Assembly (NCBI GenBank): GCA_016841825.1
Contig: JAENYK010000001.1
Coordinates: 62,001 to 126,000 of the forward strand
DNA from: Halothermothrix sp.
GTDB taxonomy: Bacteria > Bacillota > Halanaerobiia > DY22613
Reading direction: 5' to 3'
DNA: 64,000 bases
The position numbers and the translations under genes are program-made. The notes beneath the pieces were generated by a model. It did no database searches, had not been told where the DNA came from, and was given only the letters and a program-made list of their open reading frames with translations. Each line of letters begins with the position of its first letter. The first letter of the stretch is position 1. Shown piece by piece: positions 8,875-17,375 of the stretch.

Positions 8875-8921
8875 AATCGCAAAAGAACAGGTTAATAGCG
8901 ATAACCTGTTCTTTTGCGATT
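8875..8921 (-). terminator. Strong terminator, 20-bp perfect stem
   Basis: Arms 8875-8894 and 8902-8921 are perfectly complementary with a 7-nt loop. The stem overlaps the stop codon of the exported barrel protein. T-rich flanks on both sides suggest it can end both this gene and the convergent cupin gene. Confidence 0.9.
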
Positions 8922-11373
8922 AAAAACCGAACTCCAACCCCATTACTATTCCCCAACTATTAATTAACTCCTGGGGAGGATTCTCAGATTCATCATCAGA
9001 AGAATCTTCAGCGTCAGGAAGATCAAACTTATAATCCCGCATACCTTGAAGAAAGATTGATTGTTTTTCTGATATTTTATACTTTAATTCTAGAGAAAAG
9101 CTATCCATTTTTAAAGGTGTGCTTAAAGAATTCTCATGTTGATAACTAATTTTAGGTTCAATTTTCAACATCTGCGGCAGAGTCAAAGCCAGATTCGATT
9201 TACTTCCCAGTTTCTGTGTATCCAGATTGTATCCCAGCTCACTATTCAAATCCAGAACAGATCCTACTAACGGGTACTGAATCTTACCATAACATGTCAC
9301 CAATGGGTCTACATCTACAGGTTCATAGATAACTTCCAGAGAAAAATTTTGATTATATGCTTTTTCATAAGCAGCTCCTATACCATAGACAAATCCATTG
9401 TTTTTTGTATGCACAGTGACATATTCCCCGTCCTGATAAACATTATTCCAGGTATGATTAATCTTATAGCCCAATTTAGTATTCAAAGTTAGATAATCAT
9501 TGAAAAGATACCCCAATGTTAGATTTTGCAGATAGATATCACTACCACTATAAACTGAATCATCCTGTTTTGTCTCCTGATTGTAACTATCTAGATCCCC
9601 ACTATATTCCAGTTTAAACTTTCTTAATACTGGAAAACTTGCCCCAGCCTGAACTTCCTGTACATAACTTTTGGAAGTTTGGGTATTGTTGTTGATCCGC
9701 AAATAATACAACTTATAGGAACTGTTCTTGAATTTATTATAGTTTAGATCCAAAATATAGCGGTTACCTTCGGCTTTATCTTTCTGCCTGGTAAAATACA
9801 CATACTGTCCAGTACCAGAGAATCCGGGTATAGCAAAAGTATTAGCATTAACCAAAAGTCGAACATCTCCATGTAAATTCTCGTAAAGGTGGCGATATTC
9901 GAGAATTGTATTAATATCTATTACATCAATTGGTCGAAGAGTACTAACTATGTTCAGTTGATGCTCTTTACCTTTAATCGTCTCAGCCACAGTATAATCT
10001 GAACCTAAAGTTAAATTATCCAGATCAATACTACATTCAACAAAACGATTATCCGGATCAATCAAATACTGACCCAAACTTAATGTAAAAGGTTTTTTCT
10101 CATAAGTATAACCTAAAGCGATATCTGTCTTTCTTTTATTTAGATCTTCCGTATTCATCTCTAAATCTTCCACAATAAATTGACAGGATTGATTCTCTGT
10201 AATCTGACAATCAATAATTTCCTGAGTCAGACTATTGGTTACTTCTTGATCAGTATCTTCATAGTAAGTACTGTGTAATAGTATCAAATTAAAATCTTCA
10301 GCACATTGATAATCTAGACTAATCTCCTGAGACAACCCCTGCGCAAATGAACTAACACCTAGATTTCTAAATTCATCATCAATTGTACTAATTTTATAAT
10401 CAGCCTTAAATTTTTCTTCCATAATCTTCATATCCAGATAATAGGCATGTCCCTGCTCTAAATCTTTTCCATCAGATATTGCCCATTCACCCTCAATACT
10501 AATCGGTCCATCGACATACCTACCTGCAATCCCGCCAATGTCGATAAGATTATCCCCCCGTTTAATATAAAATGTAGTTAGATTATTCTCCAACCAACGT
10601 TGAGTATAAACTCCACCCTGAAGAATCTCTGTTGGTAAAGATAGCTCTTCTTTGGTCGGTTTAAATTGGAACTTAGCTTCAAGAACTGTCTCTGGATTCA
10701 ATGGTGTCAATAAAGTCAAATCCGAATTCAAATAATTAAGGATATAATCTTCCTCGCGTTTCAGAGTTATACCATTTGCTGTAATGATCTCACTGTATTC
10801 TACAATATCTCCTCCGGATGCAGGGATAGAATCATCACCATTATCCACACCATCATTATAATAATCAAACAGTCTGATCTTGGTCGTTCCCGGCATGAAT
10901 CCCCTGACAACGATAGTCATCGGAAAAATAGCTTCTTTGCCATAGAATAAGGTCAAACTTGATTCATCTTCCAATGTCTCAAATTCAAAACCATCAACAG
11001 CATTCTTTGTAAAAGCCAGATTGATTTCCGGAAAGTCCAGTCGTATATCCCGATCATAACAGAGAGCAAACCAGGGATTAGTCCAATGAAAACTCCAATT
11101 TAGATCATCCCCCACCTCTTTACTAAAAGCATAAGAGAGATTTGAGTTATCTTTGATCGCTGTTCCAGATAGGTTTAGACTATAACTATACATAAGATTA
11201 TCAAAAGTAAGACCATATCCCTCAGACACACCTTGCCCCGAAAGATATCCTAACATCAAACGAATATTCCCCTGTTGTTCTAAGATAATATCACCATAAT
11301 CTGCTAAGGCTCCTGAAGTCAGAAGAAATAAAGATATAGATACAAATAGTATAACTTTTATTGATCCTCTCAT
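8920..11373 (-). CDS. Putative outer-membrane beta-barrel protein
   Basis: 817 residues and not assignable to a named family by eye. The start has a basic n-region, a hydrophobic core (IKVILFVSISLFLLTSGALA) and a likely signal peptidase site after ALA. The rest is rich in alternating polar and hydrophobic beta strands with aromatic girdles, and has no further membrane helix. The C-terminus reads SWGIVMGLEFGF: hydrophobic residues alternate and the last residue is Phe, the classic signal for Bam-dependent outer-membrane proteins. This fits a diderm Firmicute. ATG 11373 is favoured because AGGGGG lies nine bases upstream; ATG 11379 is the alternative. Confidence 0.75.
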   Translation of the reverse strand: MRGSIKVILFVSISLFLLTSGALADYGDIILEQQGNIRLMLGYLSGQGVSEGYGLTFDNLMYSYSLNLSGTAIKDNSNLSYAFSKEVGDDLNWSFHWTNPWFALCYDRDIRLDFPEINLAFTKNAVDGFEFETLEDESSLTLFYGKEAIFPMTIVVRGFMPGTTKIRLFDYYNDGVDNGDDSIPASGGDIVEYSEIITANGITLKREEDYILNYLNSDLTLLTPLNPETVLEAKFQFKPTKEELSLPTEILQGGVYTQRWLENNLTTFYIKRGDNLIDIGGIAGRYVDGPISIEGEWAISDGKDLEQGHAYYLDMKIMEEKFKADYKISTIDDEFRNLGVSSFAQGLSQEISLDYQCAEDFNLILLHSTYYEDTDQEVTNSLTQEIIDCQITENQSCQFIVEDLEMNTEDLNKRKTDIALGYTYEKKPFTLSLGQYLIDPDNRFVECSIDLDNLTLGSDYTVAETIKGKEHQLNIVSTLRPIDVIDINTILEYRHLYENLHGDVRLLVNANTFAIPGFSGTGQYVYFTRQKDKAEGNRYILDLNYNKFKNSSYKLYYLRINNNTQTSKSYVQEVQAGASFPVLRKFKLEYSGDLDSYNQETKQDDSVYSGSDIYLQNLTLGYLFNDYLTLNTKLGYKINHTWNNVYQDGEYVTVHTKNNGFVYGIGAAYEKAYNQNFSLEVIYEPVDVDPLVTCYGKIQYPLVGSVLDLNSELGYNLDTQKLGSKSNLALTLPQMLKIEPKISYQHENSLSTPLKMDSFSLELKYKISEKQSIFLQGMRDYKFDLPDAEDSSDDESENPPQELINSWGIVMGLEFGF

Positions 11374-11623
11374 AGTCATTAACCCCCTAGAATAATCGTT
11401 ACTCCGCAAGCAATATATACAATTTTATTGTTTTATCCTTAAACTTCCAGTTATTATTATCTTATTTGTGGTAAAGTAAAACAATTAGCTGCATTTCAAG
11501 ACACTATATCACCATAATATCATATATTCTATAATTATTCCAGTTTTACCTAATAATTTTTCTAGCAAAAATTTATTCCTATTAAATTCACAACTAATGG
11601 TATACAACACCGTACACCGATTA

Positions 11624-11668
11624 GACAAATAAAATCCAATAACACCTATCACGATGTTATTGGATTTT
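11624..11668 (-). terminator. Terminator of the decayed flavodoxin-like gene
   Basis: A perfect 14-bp stem (11631-11644 with 11655-11668), followed on the minus strand by an interrupted T run. It is placed 22 bp past the remnant stop at 11690. Confidence 0.75.
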
Positions 11669-11689
11669 AGATTAAGCTTCATTTCTATC

Positions 11690-12119
11690 CTATTGTAGGT
11701 ATTTAGGCAAGCCTTTTATCATCTCTACAAGCTTATTATTCCAATCAAGGTATTCATAGGTACTTGTTTTAAAGCTGCCATTCTTTGAGATAAAAATATC
11801 TAAAAAGCTTCTCTTGTGGAAGATAATTACCAATATTCATATTGAATGATCTATAAAGCTGAATCAATCACCAAATTATCTGCTCTTTTTCTACAAATTT
11901 AAAATCATCAGATCCCTGTCGTCTTTCAGAGGACAATATTCCTCACCTTTATCAAAGCATAAATTACACCCTTTGCAATAATCAAAATAATACTCTTTCA
12001 AAAAGACATATTCAAAGTCAATATCCCTCATATGATTTTAGATTCTTTTCAAAATCTTGTACTGCTTGATAAGTTGCATGCTTCCGTGGACTTCCAATAA
12101 ATACAGTAACTTTTTTCAT
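11690..12119 (-). pseudogene. Decayed flavodoxin-family NAD(P)H oxidoreductase (FMN reductase-like)
   Basis: From ATG 12119 (GGGAGG upstream) the frame begins MKKVTVFIGSPRKHATYQAV, the FMN-binding N-terminus of multimeric flavodoxin-like reductases. It hits a stop near residue 34. One frame over, the protein continues with DIDFEYVFLKEYYFDYCKG and CNLCFDKGEEYCPLKDDRDLM, a family-typical cysteine segment. A further frame yields a C-terminus ending MIKGLPKYLQ before a stop at 11690. Only about 430 bp remain where roughly 600-650 are expected, so there is at least one frameshift plus an internal deletion. No intact copy is in the window. Confidence 0.8.
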
Positions 12120-12136
12120 TTTCGACCTCCCAAATA

Positions 12137-12172
12137 GATAATGTGAATGAATATTTTTTTATTCATATTATC
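12137..12172. promoter_or_regulatory. Inverted repeat upstream of the pseudogene (candidate operator)
   Basis: 12-bp arms 12137-12148 and 12161-12172 differ at one position and flank a T-rich centre. The site is 18 bp upstream of the pseudogene start, where a MarR- or HxlR-type repressor would be expected; no such regulator is adjacent. The stretch 12173-12283 shows nothing else recognisable. Confidence 0.4.
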
Positions 12173-12283
12173 ACATGTAGATATTTTCCTGTCAAACATT
12201 ATTATGAGTTATAAAGACACTTCACAATTTTCGTACAGTTGACGTTGTACATACGATTGATTTACTTGCTTTTAAAAATTGGG

Positions 12284-12312
12284 CAAAAAAAAACGCGTAC
12301 TCAACGTACGCG
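12284..12312 (-). terminator. Terminator after the double-thioredoxin-fold gene
   Basis: A 7-bp GC-rich stem (CGCGTAC at 12294-12300 with GTACGCG at 12306-12312), loop of 5, then nine T on the minus strand. Confidence 0.9.
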
Positions 12313-12322
12313 CATAAACTTA

Positions 12323-13543
12323 CTATTTTATGTTAAAAGTATCTTTAACCACCTGTTCAACAGTCAGATCTCCACTGGCTGTTACAGCAATACATCTTCC
12401 CAGACTCAAAATGTTGACCACATTCAGGTTCTCATCACAGACAAACACTGAAGGAGTAGCTTCCAGACTGGAATAATTGTAAAATTCCCATTCCTGATCA
12501 AAAAAGACTGGCTTGTCTTCCAATCCGTGACCTACAATCAAAGAATTAATATCTTTGATTGCATTATCGGTAAAATTTGACTCAATATTATAGGTATCAT
12601 AATATTCTTTGGTCATTCGCCCGGTAACAGATTCATTATCATATAAAACCAGTGCCACATTGATATTATCTTTATACCTGGCATAAATATTATTGACTAC
12701 AGAATAGGCTTGTTGATTTAATCTAACATGTGGCCAATTCACAAAAAATAAAGTAGGTTTACCAACAAAGTCCTGAGTAGTATATTCCCTACCAGACAGA
12801 TCAGTCATTGTTGGAAAATTCAACTTTTTACCTTTGAATACATAGTCAAGTTTTTGCTCAACAACCTCACCCGTTGTTACAAATGTATCGATAATTTCTT
12901 TAGCTAATTTCCACTTGGGAATGTCAAAACTATATAAACCGTAAACCAATATACCATTCTCATCAATTAACAAACTCTCATATTTCTGATACTCTGGATC
13001 CACTAAGTTATCTAAATCAGCTGTGGTCACTGTAGTGATTCCGGCATCAACTAACTCCTGCTTAATCCGATCATTAGTACTGGGTGAACCGTATAACACT
13101 GCTCTAACATCCAATTTATCGGAAAATCTTTCTACCCACTCTTTGAATAAAGGATAAAATTTCTGACAACCCGAACACCCAGAATTAGAGAAAGTCAACA
13201 AAACCTTTTTACCGGGAGTCGACTGTTCAAATCCCAGTTTGCTAAAATCAAATTTCTCATTTGTATTGATTACTTCTCCCAGAAGAGACTTCTTCCTGAC
13301 AACTTCAAAATATGACTCTCCTTCTTCTACCACGCATAGTTCAGGTGCTATTTGTGCACTCTCTTCAACAGCTTCCGGCACTGCTATTATCTCTGTTTCT
13401 ATCTCTGACTGTTCAGCATCACTCTGAGTAATCTGCTCTCCTGGATCAGCATTGATCTCATTATCTCTTGAAACTAACCAAAAACCACCTATAACAAGCA
13501 AAACTAATACAATAATACCGATTCCTAAGTATGTTTTTTTCAT
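12323..13543 (-). CDS. Membrane-anchored protein with two thioredoxin-like domains
   Basis: 406 residues. An N-terminal membrane helix (about 4-24) is followed by an acidic linker (to about 70), so the rest should face the periplasm or outside. The first thioredoxin-like domain contains CSGC (Cys123, Cys126), a redox-active C-x-x-C. A second thioredoxin/AhpC-TSA-like fold starts near 250 (LSGREYTTQDFVGKPTLFFVNWP) but its active-site cysteines are replaced. It may reduce or oxidise exported proteins or cofactors, with the second domain serving binding. It is monocistronic, with a strong terminator. Confidence 0.8.
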   Translation of the reverse strand: MKKTYLGIGIIVLVLLVIGGFWLVSRDNEINADPGEQITQSDAEQSEIETEIIAVPEAVEESAQIAPELCVVEEGESYFEVVRKKSLLGEVINTNEKFDFSKLGFEQSTPGKKVLLTFSNSGCSGCQKFYPLFKEWVERFSDKLDVRAVLYGSPSTNDRIKQELVDAGITTVTTADLDNLVDPEYQKYESLLIDENGILVYGLYSFDIPKWKLAKEIIDTFVTTGEVVEQKLDYVFKGKKLNFPTMTDLSGREYTTQDFVGKPTLFFVNWPHVRLNQQAYSVVNNIYARYKDNINVALVLYDNESVTGRMTKEYYDTYNIESNFTDNAIKDINSLIVGHGLEDKPVFFDQEWEFYNYSSLEATPSVFVCDENLNVVNILSLGRCIAVTASGDLTVEQVVKDTFNIK

Positions 13544-13739
13544 CCTTCCTTCCCCCTATGTATATGATTTTAGTATTATATATTCTTTATATTTACTGTT
13601 TTTCCTTCTATTTAATTGTAATATTGTTGATTATTTGAGTCAGGGGTGTTTACTTCCATAATATTAAGAAAAACGATTCAATTTTCTCCCTAAGTGAATT
13701 TAACAGGAACCTTATTTGCTTAAAATACTAATTTTACTC

Positions 13740-13774
13740 AAAAAAAACTGGCTCACCATAATTGGTGAACCAGT
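13740..13774 (-). terminator. Terminator after the purine permease
   Basis: A 12-bp stem (13747-13758 with 13763-13774, one G-T pair) and a run of at least seven T on the minus strand. It lies 14 bp beyond the permease stop. Confidence 0.9.
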
Positions 13775-13787
13775 ATCATTTAGAAAA

Positions 13788-15170
13788 CTATGCAAAGATA
13801 TATTTTGCAAGGAAAGCAAGACCCAACAAGTATACAAGCCAGTGTACTTCTTTACCCTTACCGGTTACTAATTTCATAATCGGATAAGTGATAAAGCCCA
13901 GTGCAATACCTTCAGAGATCGAATAAGTTAATGGCATTGCAATCATAGTGACAAAGGCTGGTAACAGTTCAGTAAAATCTTCCCAATCGATCCTGGTAAC
14001 ATTTTTCATCATCATTGTACCAACAATGAGCAGAGCTGGAGCAGTGGCAGCGCCAGATACCATACCGATTAATGGTCTAAAAAATAGAGCCAATAGGAAA
14101 AACAGAGAAACAAAGATACCTGTTAAGCCAGTACGACCACCTTCAGATACACCAGATGCAGACTCTACGTAGGTAGTAACTGTAGAAGTACCAAATAGAG
14201 CACCACCAGTCGTACCAATAGCATCTGCCAACAGAGCACCACTGGCTTTGGGCAAATTCCCATCTTTATCAACATATCCAGCCTGAGTACTCACACCAAC
14301 CAGGGTACCTGCAGTATCAAACATATCTACAAAGAGAAAAGCAATCAGTACAGCAAAAAGCCCACCGCTAAAGATTCCCTGCCATGCTCCCGCAATATCT
14401 AACTTCAGGAAGACAGGAGCCCAGTGACCGAAAGATGGAACCTCTACCAGGCTCTTTAAAAATGCAAAAAATCCTTCTTGTGAACCAGCTGGAAGTTGTG
14501 TAACCCCATTAATACAGCCCAGGAGTGTTCCGGCCAAAATCCCCCACAATAATGCACCTTTGACCCGATAAGCATATAGAATTCCTGTAAAAAGTAAACC
14601 AACTAAAGCGATTAATGCAGGTCCACTCATAATATTACCAAGTTGAACCAGTGTATCCGGATTACTTACAACAATATCTGCATTCTGTAAACCAATAAAT
14701 GCGATAAATAGACCAATACCTGCAGCAATTGATGCTTTCAAACCCATTGGAATACAGTTGACAATCATCTCACGAATGGGGAGTACACTCAAGATAATAA
14801 AGATAATACCCTCGATAAAGACAATACCAAGAGCAATTTGCCAGGAGACTCCCATTCCAATGACTACAGTATATGTAAAGAAAGCGTTTAACCCCATACC
14901 TGGAGCCAGAGCGAAAGGATAATTGGTCAAAAGTGCCATACACAACGTACCTAAAGTTGCACCAAAAATCGTAGCATAAAATACTCCATTAAAATCCATT
15001 CCTGCAGCACTCAAAATACGTGGATTAACAAAAATAATATACGCCATAGTTAAAAATGTTGTTAACCCTGCAACAAACTCTCTCTTCACAGTAGTGTTGT
15101 TCTCAACTAATTTGAATTGCTTATTCCAAAAAGAATTTTGAACCTGTGAATTTGTCTTAACTTCTGCCAT
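13788..15170 (-). CDS. NCS2-family purine permease (AzgA/PbuG type)
   Basis: 460 residues with about 12-14 membrane segments. Early motifs REFVAGLTTFLTMAYIIFVNP and PFALAPGMGLNAFFTYTV are those of the AzgA-like branch that imports hypoxanthine, guanine or adenine by proton symport. FVDMFDTAGTLVGVSTQAG in the middle is another family block. It lies at the end of the purine island, 314 bp past adenine deaminase, so adenine or hypoxanthine is the likely substrate. GGAGGTAG precedes the ATG. The long spacer before it may carry regulatory structure. Confidence 0.92.
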   Translation of the reverse strand: MAEVKTNSQVQNSFWNKQFKLVENNTTVKREFVAGLTTFLTMAYIIFVNPRILSAAGMDFNGVFYATIFGATLGTLCMALLTNYPFALAPGMGLNAFFTYTVVIGMGVSWQIALGIVFIEGIIFIILSVLPIREMIVNCIPMGLKASIAAGIGLFIAFIGLQNADIVVSNPDTLVQLGNIMSGPALIALVGLLFTGILYAYRVKGALLWGILAGTLLGCINGVTQLPAGSQEGFFAFLKSLVEVPSFGHWAPVFLKLDIAGAWQGIFSGGLFAVLIAFLFVDMFDTAGTLVGVSTQAGYVDKDGNLPKASGALLADAIGTTGGALFGTSTVTTYVESASGVSEGGRTGLTGIFVSLFFLLALFFRPLIGMVSGAATAPALLIVGTMMMKNVTRIDWEDFTELLPAFVTMIAMPLTYSISEGIALGFITYPIMKLVTGKGKEVHWLVYLLGLAFLAKYIFA

Positions 15171-15484
15171 ACTTCTACCTCCTTTTTTTCAACACCTTCA
15201 TCCCAAGACAACCTTACCTGAACAGATGCTTACAATGCAGTGATTTATTACTGTCAGTTCCGGAACTGTTATACTCTCTAATCTAATTCTCTCCATGAAC
15301 CAGACATTAAACAGTTGAACACTCAGATCTCTCTTCTTTCAATAATAGATACCTGATATAAGCTTCTCGCTATACACTGTAAGCATATGTTACTACTTCC
15401 CTCCTTTCCCGAATCTATAGTGCCTCACGGCAGATAAATACTCTACCCACATTACCACCCCTATAAAGTAGAGTATAAATAATC
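15171..15484 (-). other. Long structured spacer between ade and the purine permease
   Basis: No gene is seen. Reading the minus strand, a perfect 9-bp stem (15468-15476 with 15438-15446) begins 9 bp after the ade stop and has a G-rich 21-nt loop but no T run. It is followed by a small TGCC-GTGA-GGCA hairpin. Nearer the permease lies a perfect 14-bp palindrome, CAGTTCCGGAACTG (15255-15268). The purine-riboswitch core was looked for and not recognised. The block could be an unrecognised RNA element, an operator region, or both. Confidence 0.4.
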
Positions 15485-17215
15485 CTAATACCTCTCCTGA
15501 TAACTATCCTCTACCGCCAGATTAACAAATTTATTCTGATTCACATTAAACAATCCCTGTGATGTAATCTTTAATTCTGGAATCACTGGCAGTGCCATAA
15601 AAGATAAAGTCATATAAGGATCACTCAGTTTGACCCCCTGAGCATAGGCTAACTGATGTAAATGGTTCAACTTCTCGGTAACCCAGGCTATTGGTTGATC
15701 AGATATGAGTCCACCCAATGGTAATGGTAATATCTCCCGTAAATGTCCATCCAGAGCAATAGCCAGACCACCCTGTTCTAAGATTATTCGCTGCAGCACA
15801 GCCAGAATACTTAAATCATCCTTACCGACAATAACAATATTGTGGGAGTCATGAGCTACACTAGAACCCATAGCCCCTCTCTCTAAACCAAAACCTTTAA
15901 TCAATCCAATGCCCATCTGCGATCGACCCCGATAGCGTTCGACTACTATAATCTTGGCCACATCCGGTTCCAGAATCTTTGTACCGCCTTCCTCCATCGC
16001 CACCCTTCCAATAATCTGACTGGTCAAAAGCTGATCAGACTGAATGCACATAATCCGATACCGCTCAGCTAAGGGAATTTGGAGGTCAGCTAGCTTGACT
16101 TCTCCTACCTGAACTGTATTCCTCAATTGAATCTCTGGTGAATAACCAATATCCCGAACCAACTTACCATCCTGTGCAGCCAATCGACCATCTTTAAAAA
16201 CATGGGTAACCTGAAAATTACGCAGATCGTTAACTACCACCATGTCAGCTCTTTTTCCCGGAGCTATCGCACCCAGCTCATTCAATCCCAGACATTCAGC
16301 AGCATTTAAGGTAGCCATTCTCACCGCCTCGATTGGTGCTATTCCCCCAGCGATAGCTTTTCGAACAACGTAATCCATATGTCCCTCTTCTAAAATATCA
16401 GTTGGATGACGGTCATCGGTACAGAAAACAAAACGTCGGGCATTTTCTGCCTTAATTAAAGGTAAGATCTTTGTCAAATCTTTTGCAGCAGATCCTTCCC
16501 GGATCATCACATACATACCTCTTCGGATCTTCTCTCTTGCTTCTTCGATACTGGTACACTCATGATCTGCACCAATTCCTGCAAAACAATATGCATTCAA
16601 AGCTTCATCTACCAATAAAGGGGCATGACCATCTTTAAATCTTCCCCTCATTATCTCTAATTTTTGCAAAACTTCTAAATTTCCTTCTACAACTCCAAAA
16701 AAATTCATCATTTCTCCTAAACCATGAATCCCAGGTAAATCCAATAGTGGTTCCAGGTCTTCAGCCAGGAGAGTAGCTCCGGATAGTTCGTTAGGAGTGG
16801 CCGGTACACAGGATGGAAGTTGAATCAAAATATTTAACGGCAATCGTCCACAATATTGACGAATAAATTCAATTCCCCTAATGCCCGCTACATTGGCAAC
16901 TTCGTGTGGATCGACAGCAACTGTAGTAGTACCATGAGGCAAGACTACCCTACAGAACTCGTCGGGTAATACCATCGAACTTTCTAAATGCAGATGAGCA
17001 TCGATTAATCCGGGAAGTAAATAAGAACCTTGAATATCCAGTTCTCTCTCACCTGTATACCTTCCCCATCCAATTATTTTACCATGATGAATCGCCAGAT
17101 CAGTTAGGAAAATCTCTCCCGAATATACATTAACGATTCTAACATCCTTCAACACCAGTTCAGCAGGACTGTCTCCACGGGCTATAGCGAGATAATTGTG
17201 TAATCGATCAATCAT
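15485..17215 (-). CDS. ade: Adenine deaminase
   Basis: 576 residues, full length for bacterial Ade. The metal-binding DAHLHLESS motif, DPHEVANVAG, and the C-terminal-side FCTDDRHPTD motif are all present, followed by the typical second domain with GMGLIKGFGLERGA-type and SSVAHDSHNI blocks. It deaminates adenine to hypoxanthine with loss of ammonia. Its position beside a purine permease and the molybdenum hydroxylase genes fits channelling of adenine into purine breakdown. AGGGGGT lies upstream of ATG 17215. Confidence 0.95.
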   Translation of the reverse strand: MIDRLHNYLAIARGDSPAELVLKDVRIVNVYSGEIFLTDLAIHHGKIIGWGRYTGERELDIQGSYLLPGLIDAHLHLESSMVLPDEFCRVVLPHGTTTVAVDPHEVANVAGIRGIEFIRQYCGRLPLNILIQLPSCVPATPNELSGATLLAEDLEPLLDLPGIHGLGEMMNFFGVVEGNLEVLQKLEIMRGRFKDGHAPLLVDEALNAYCFAGIGADHECTSIEEAREKIRRGMYVMIREGSAAKDLTKILPLIKAENARRFVFCTDDRHPTDILEEGHMDYVVRKAIAGGIAPIEAVRMATLNAAECLGLNELGAIAPGKRADMVVVNDLRNFQVTHVFKDGRLAAQDGKLVRDIGYSPEIQLRNTVQVGEVKLADLQIPLAERYRIMCIQSDQLLTSQIIGRVAMEEGGTKILEPDVAKIIVVERYRGRSQMGIGLIKGFGLERGAMGSSVAHDSHNIVIVGKDDLSILAVLQRIILEQGGLAIALDGHLREILPLPLGGLISDQPIAWVTEKLNHLHQLAYAQGVKLSDPYMTLSFMALPVIPELKITSQGLFNVNQNKFVNLAVEDSYQERY

Positions 17216-17306
17216 CTCCTATCTTAACCCCCTTTCGGTTTTATACATCTACTCTTTATTCTTCCAATAAGTCAAAGTGTTTATTATTAGTATTACGTTC
17301 TATGTA

Positions 17307-17355
17307 GTAATAAAATAACCAGGTCGCAGAAGAAATTCTACTTAAACCTGGTTAT
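17307..17355 (-). terminator. Terminator after the flavin/Fe-S dehydrogenase gene
   Basis: A perfect 10-bp stem (17315-17324 with 17346-17355) around a 21-nt loop, with a TTTTATTA tail on the minus strand. It separates the xdh transcript from ade. Confidence 0.7.
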
Positions 17356-17375
17356 CATTAATCCTCTCTGAACAT

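Noticed and set aside
15171-15484. Purine riboswitch before the permease
   Set aside because: The conserved loop sequences and three-way junction could not be found, so only an unrecognised structure is reported.
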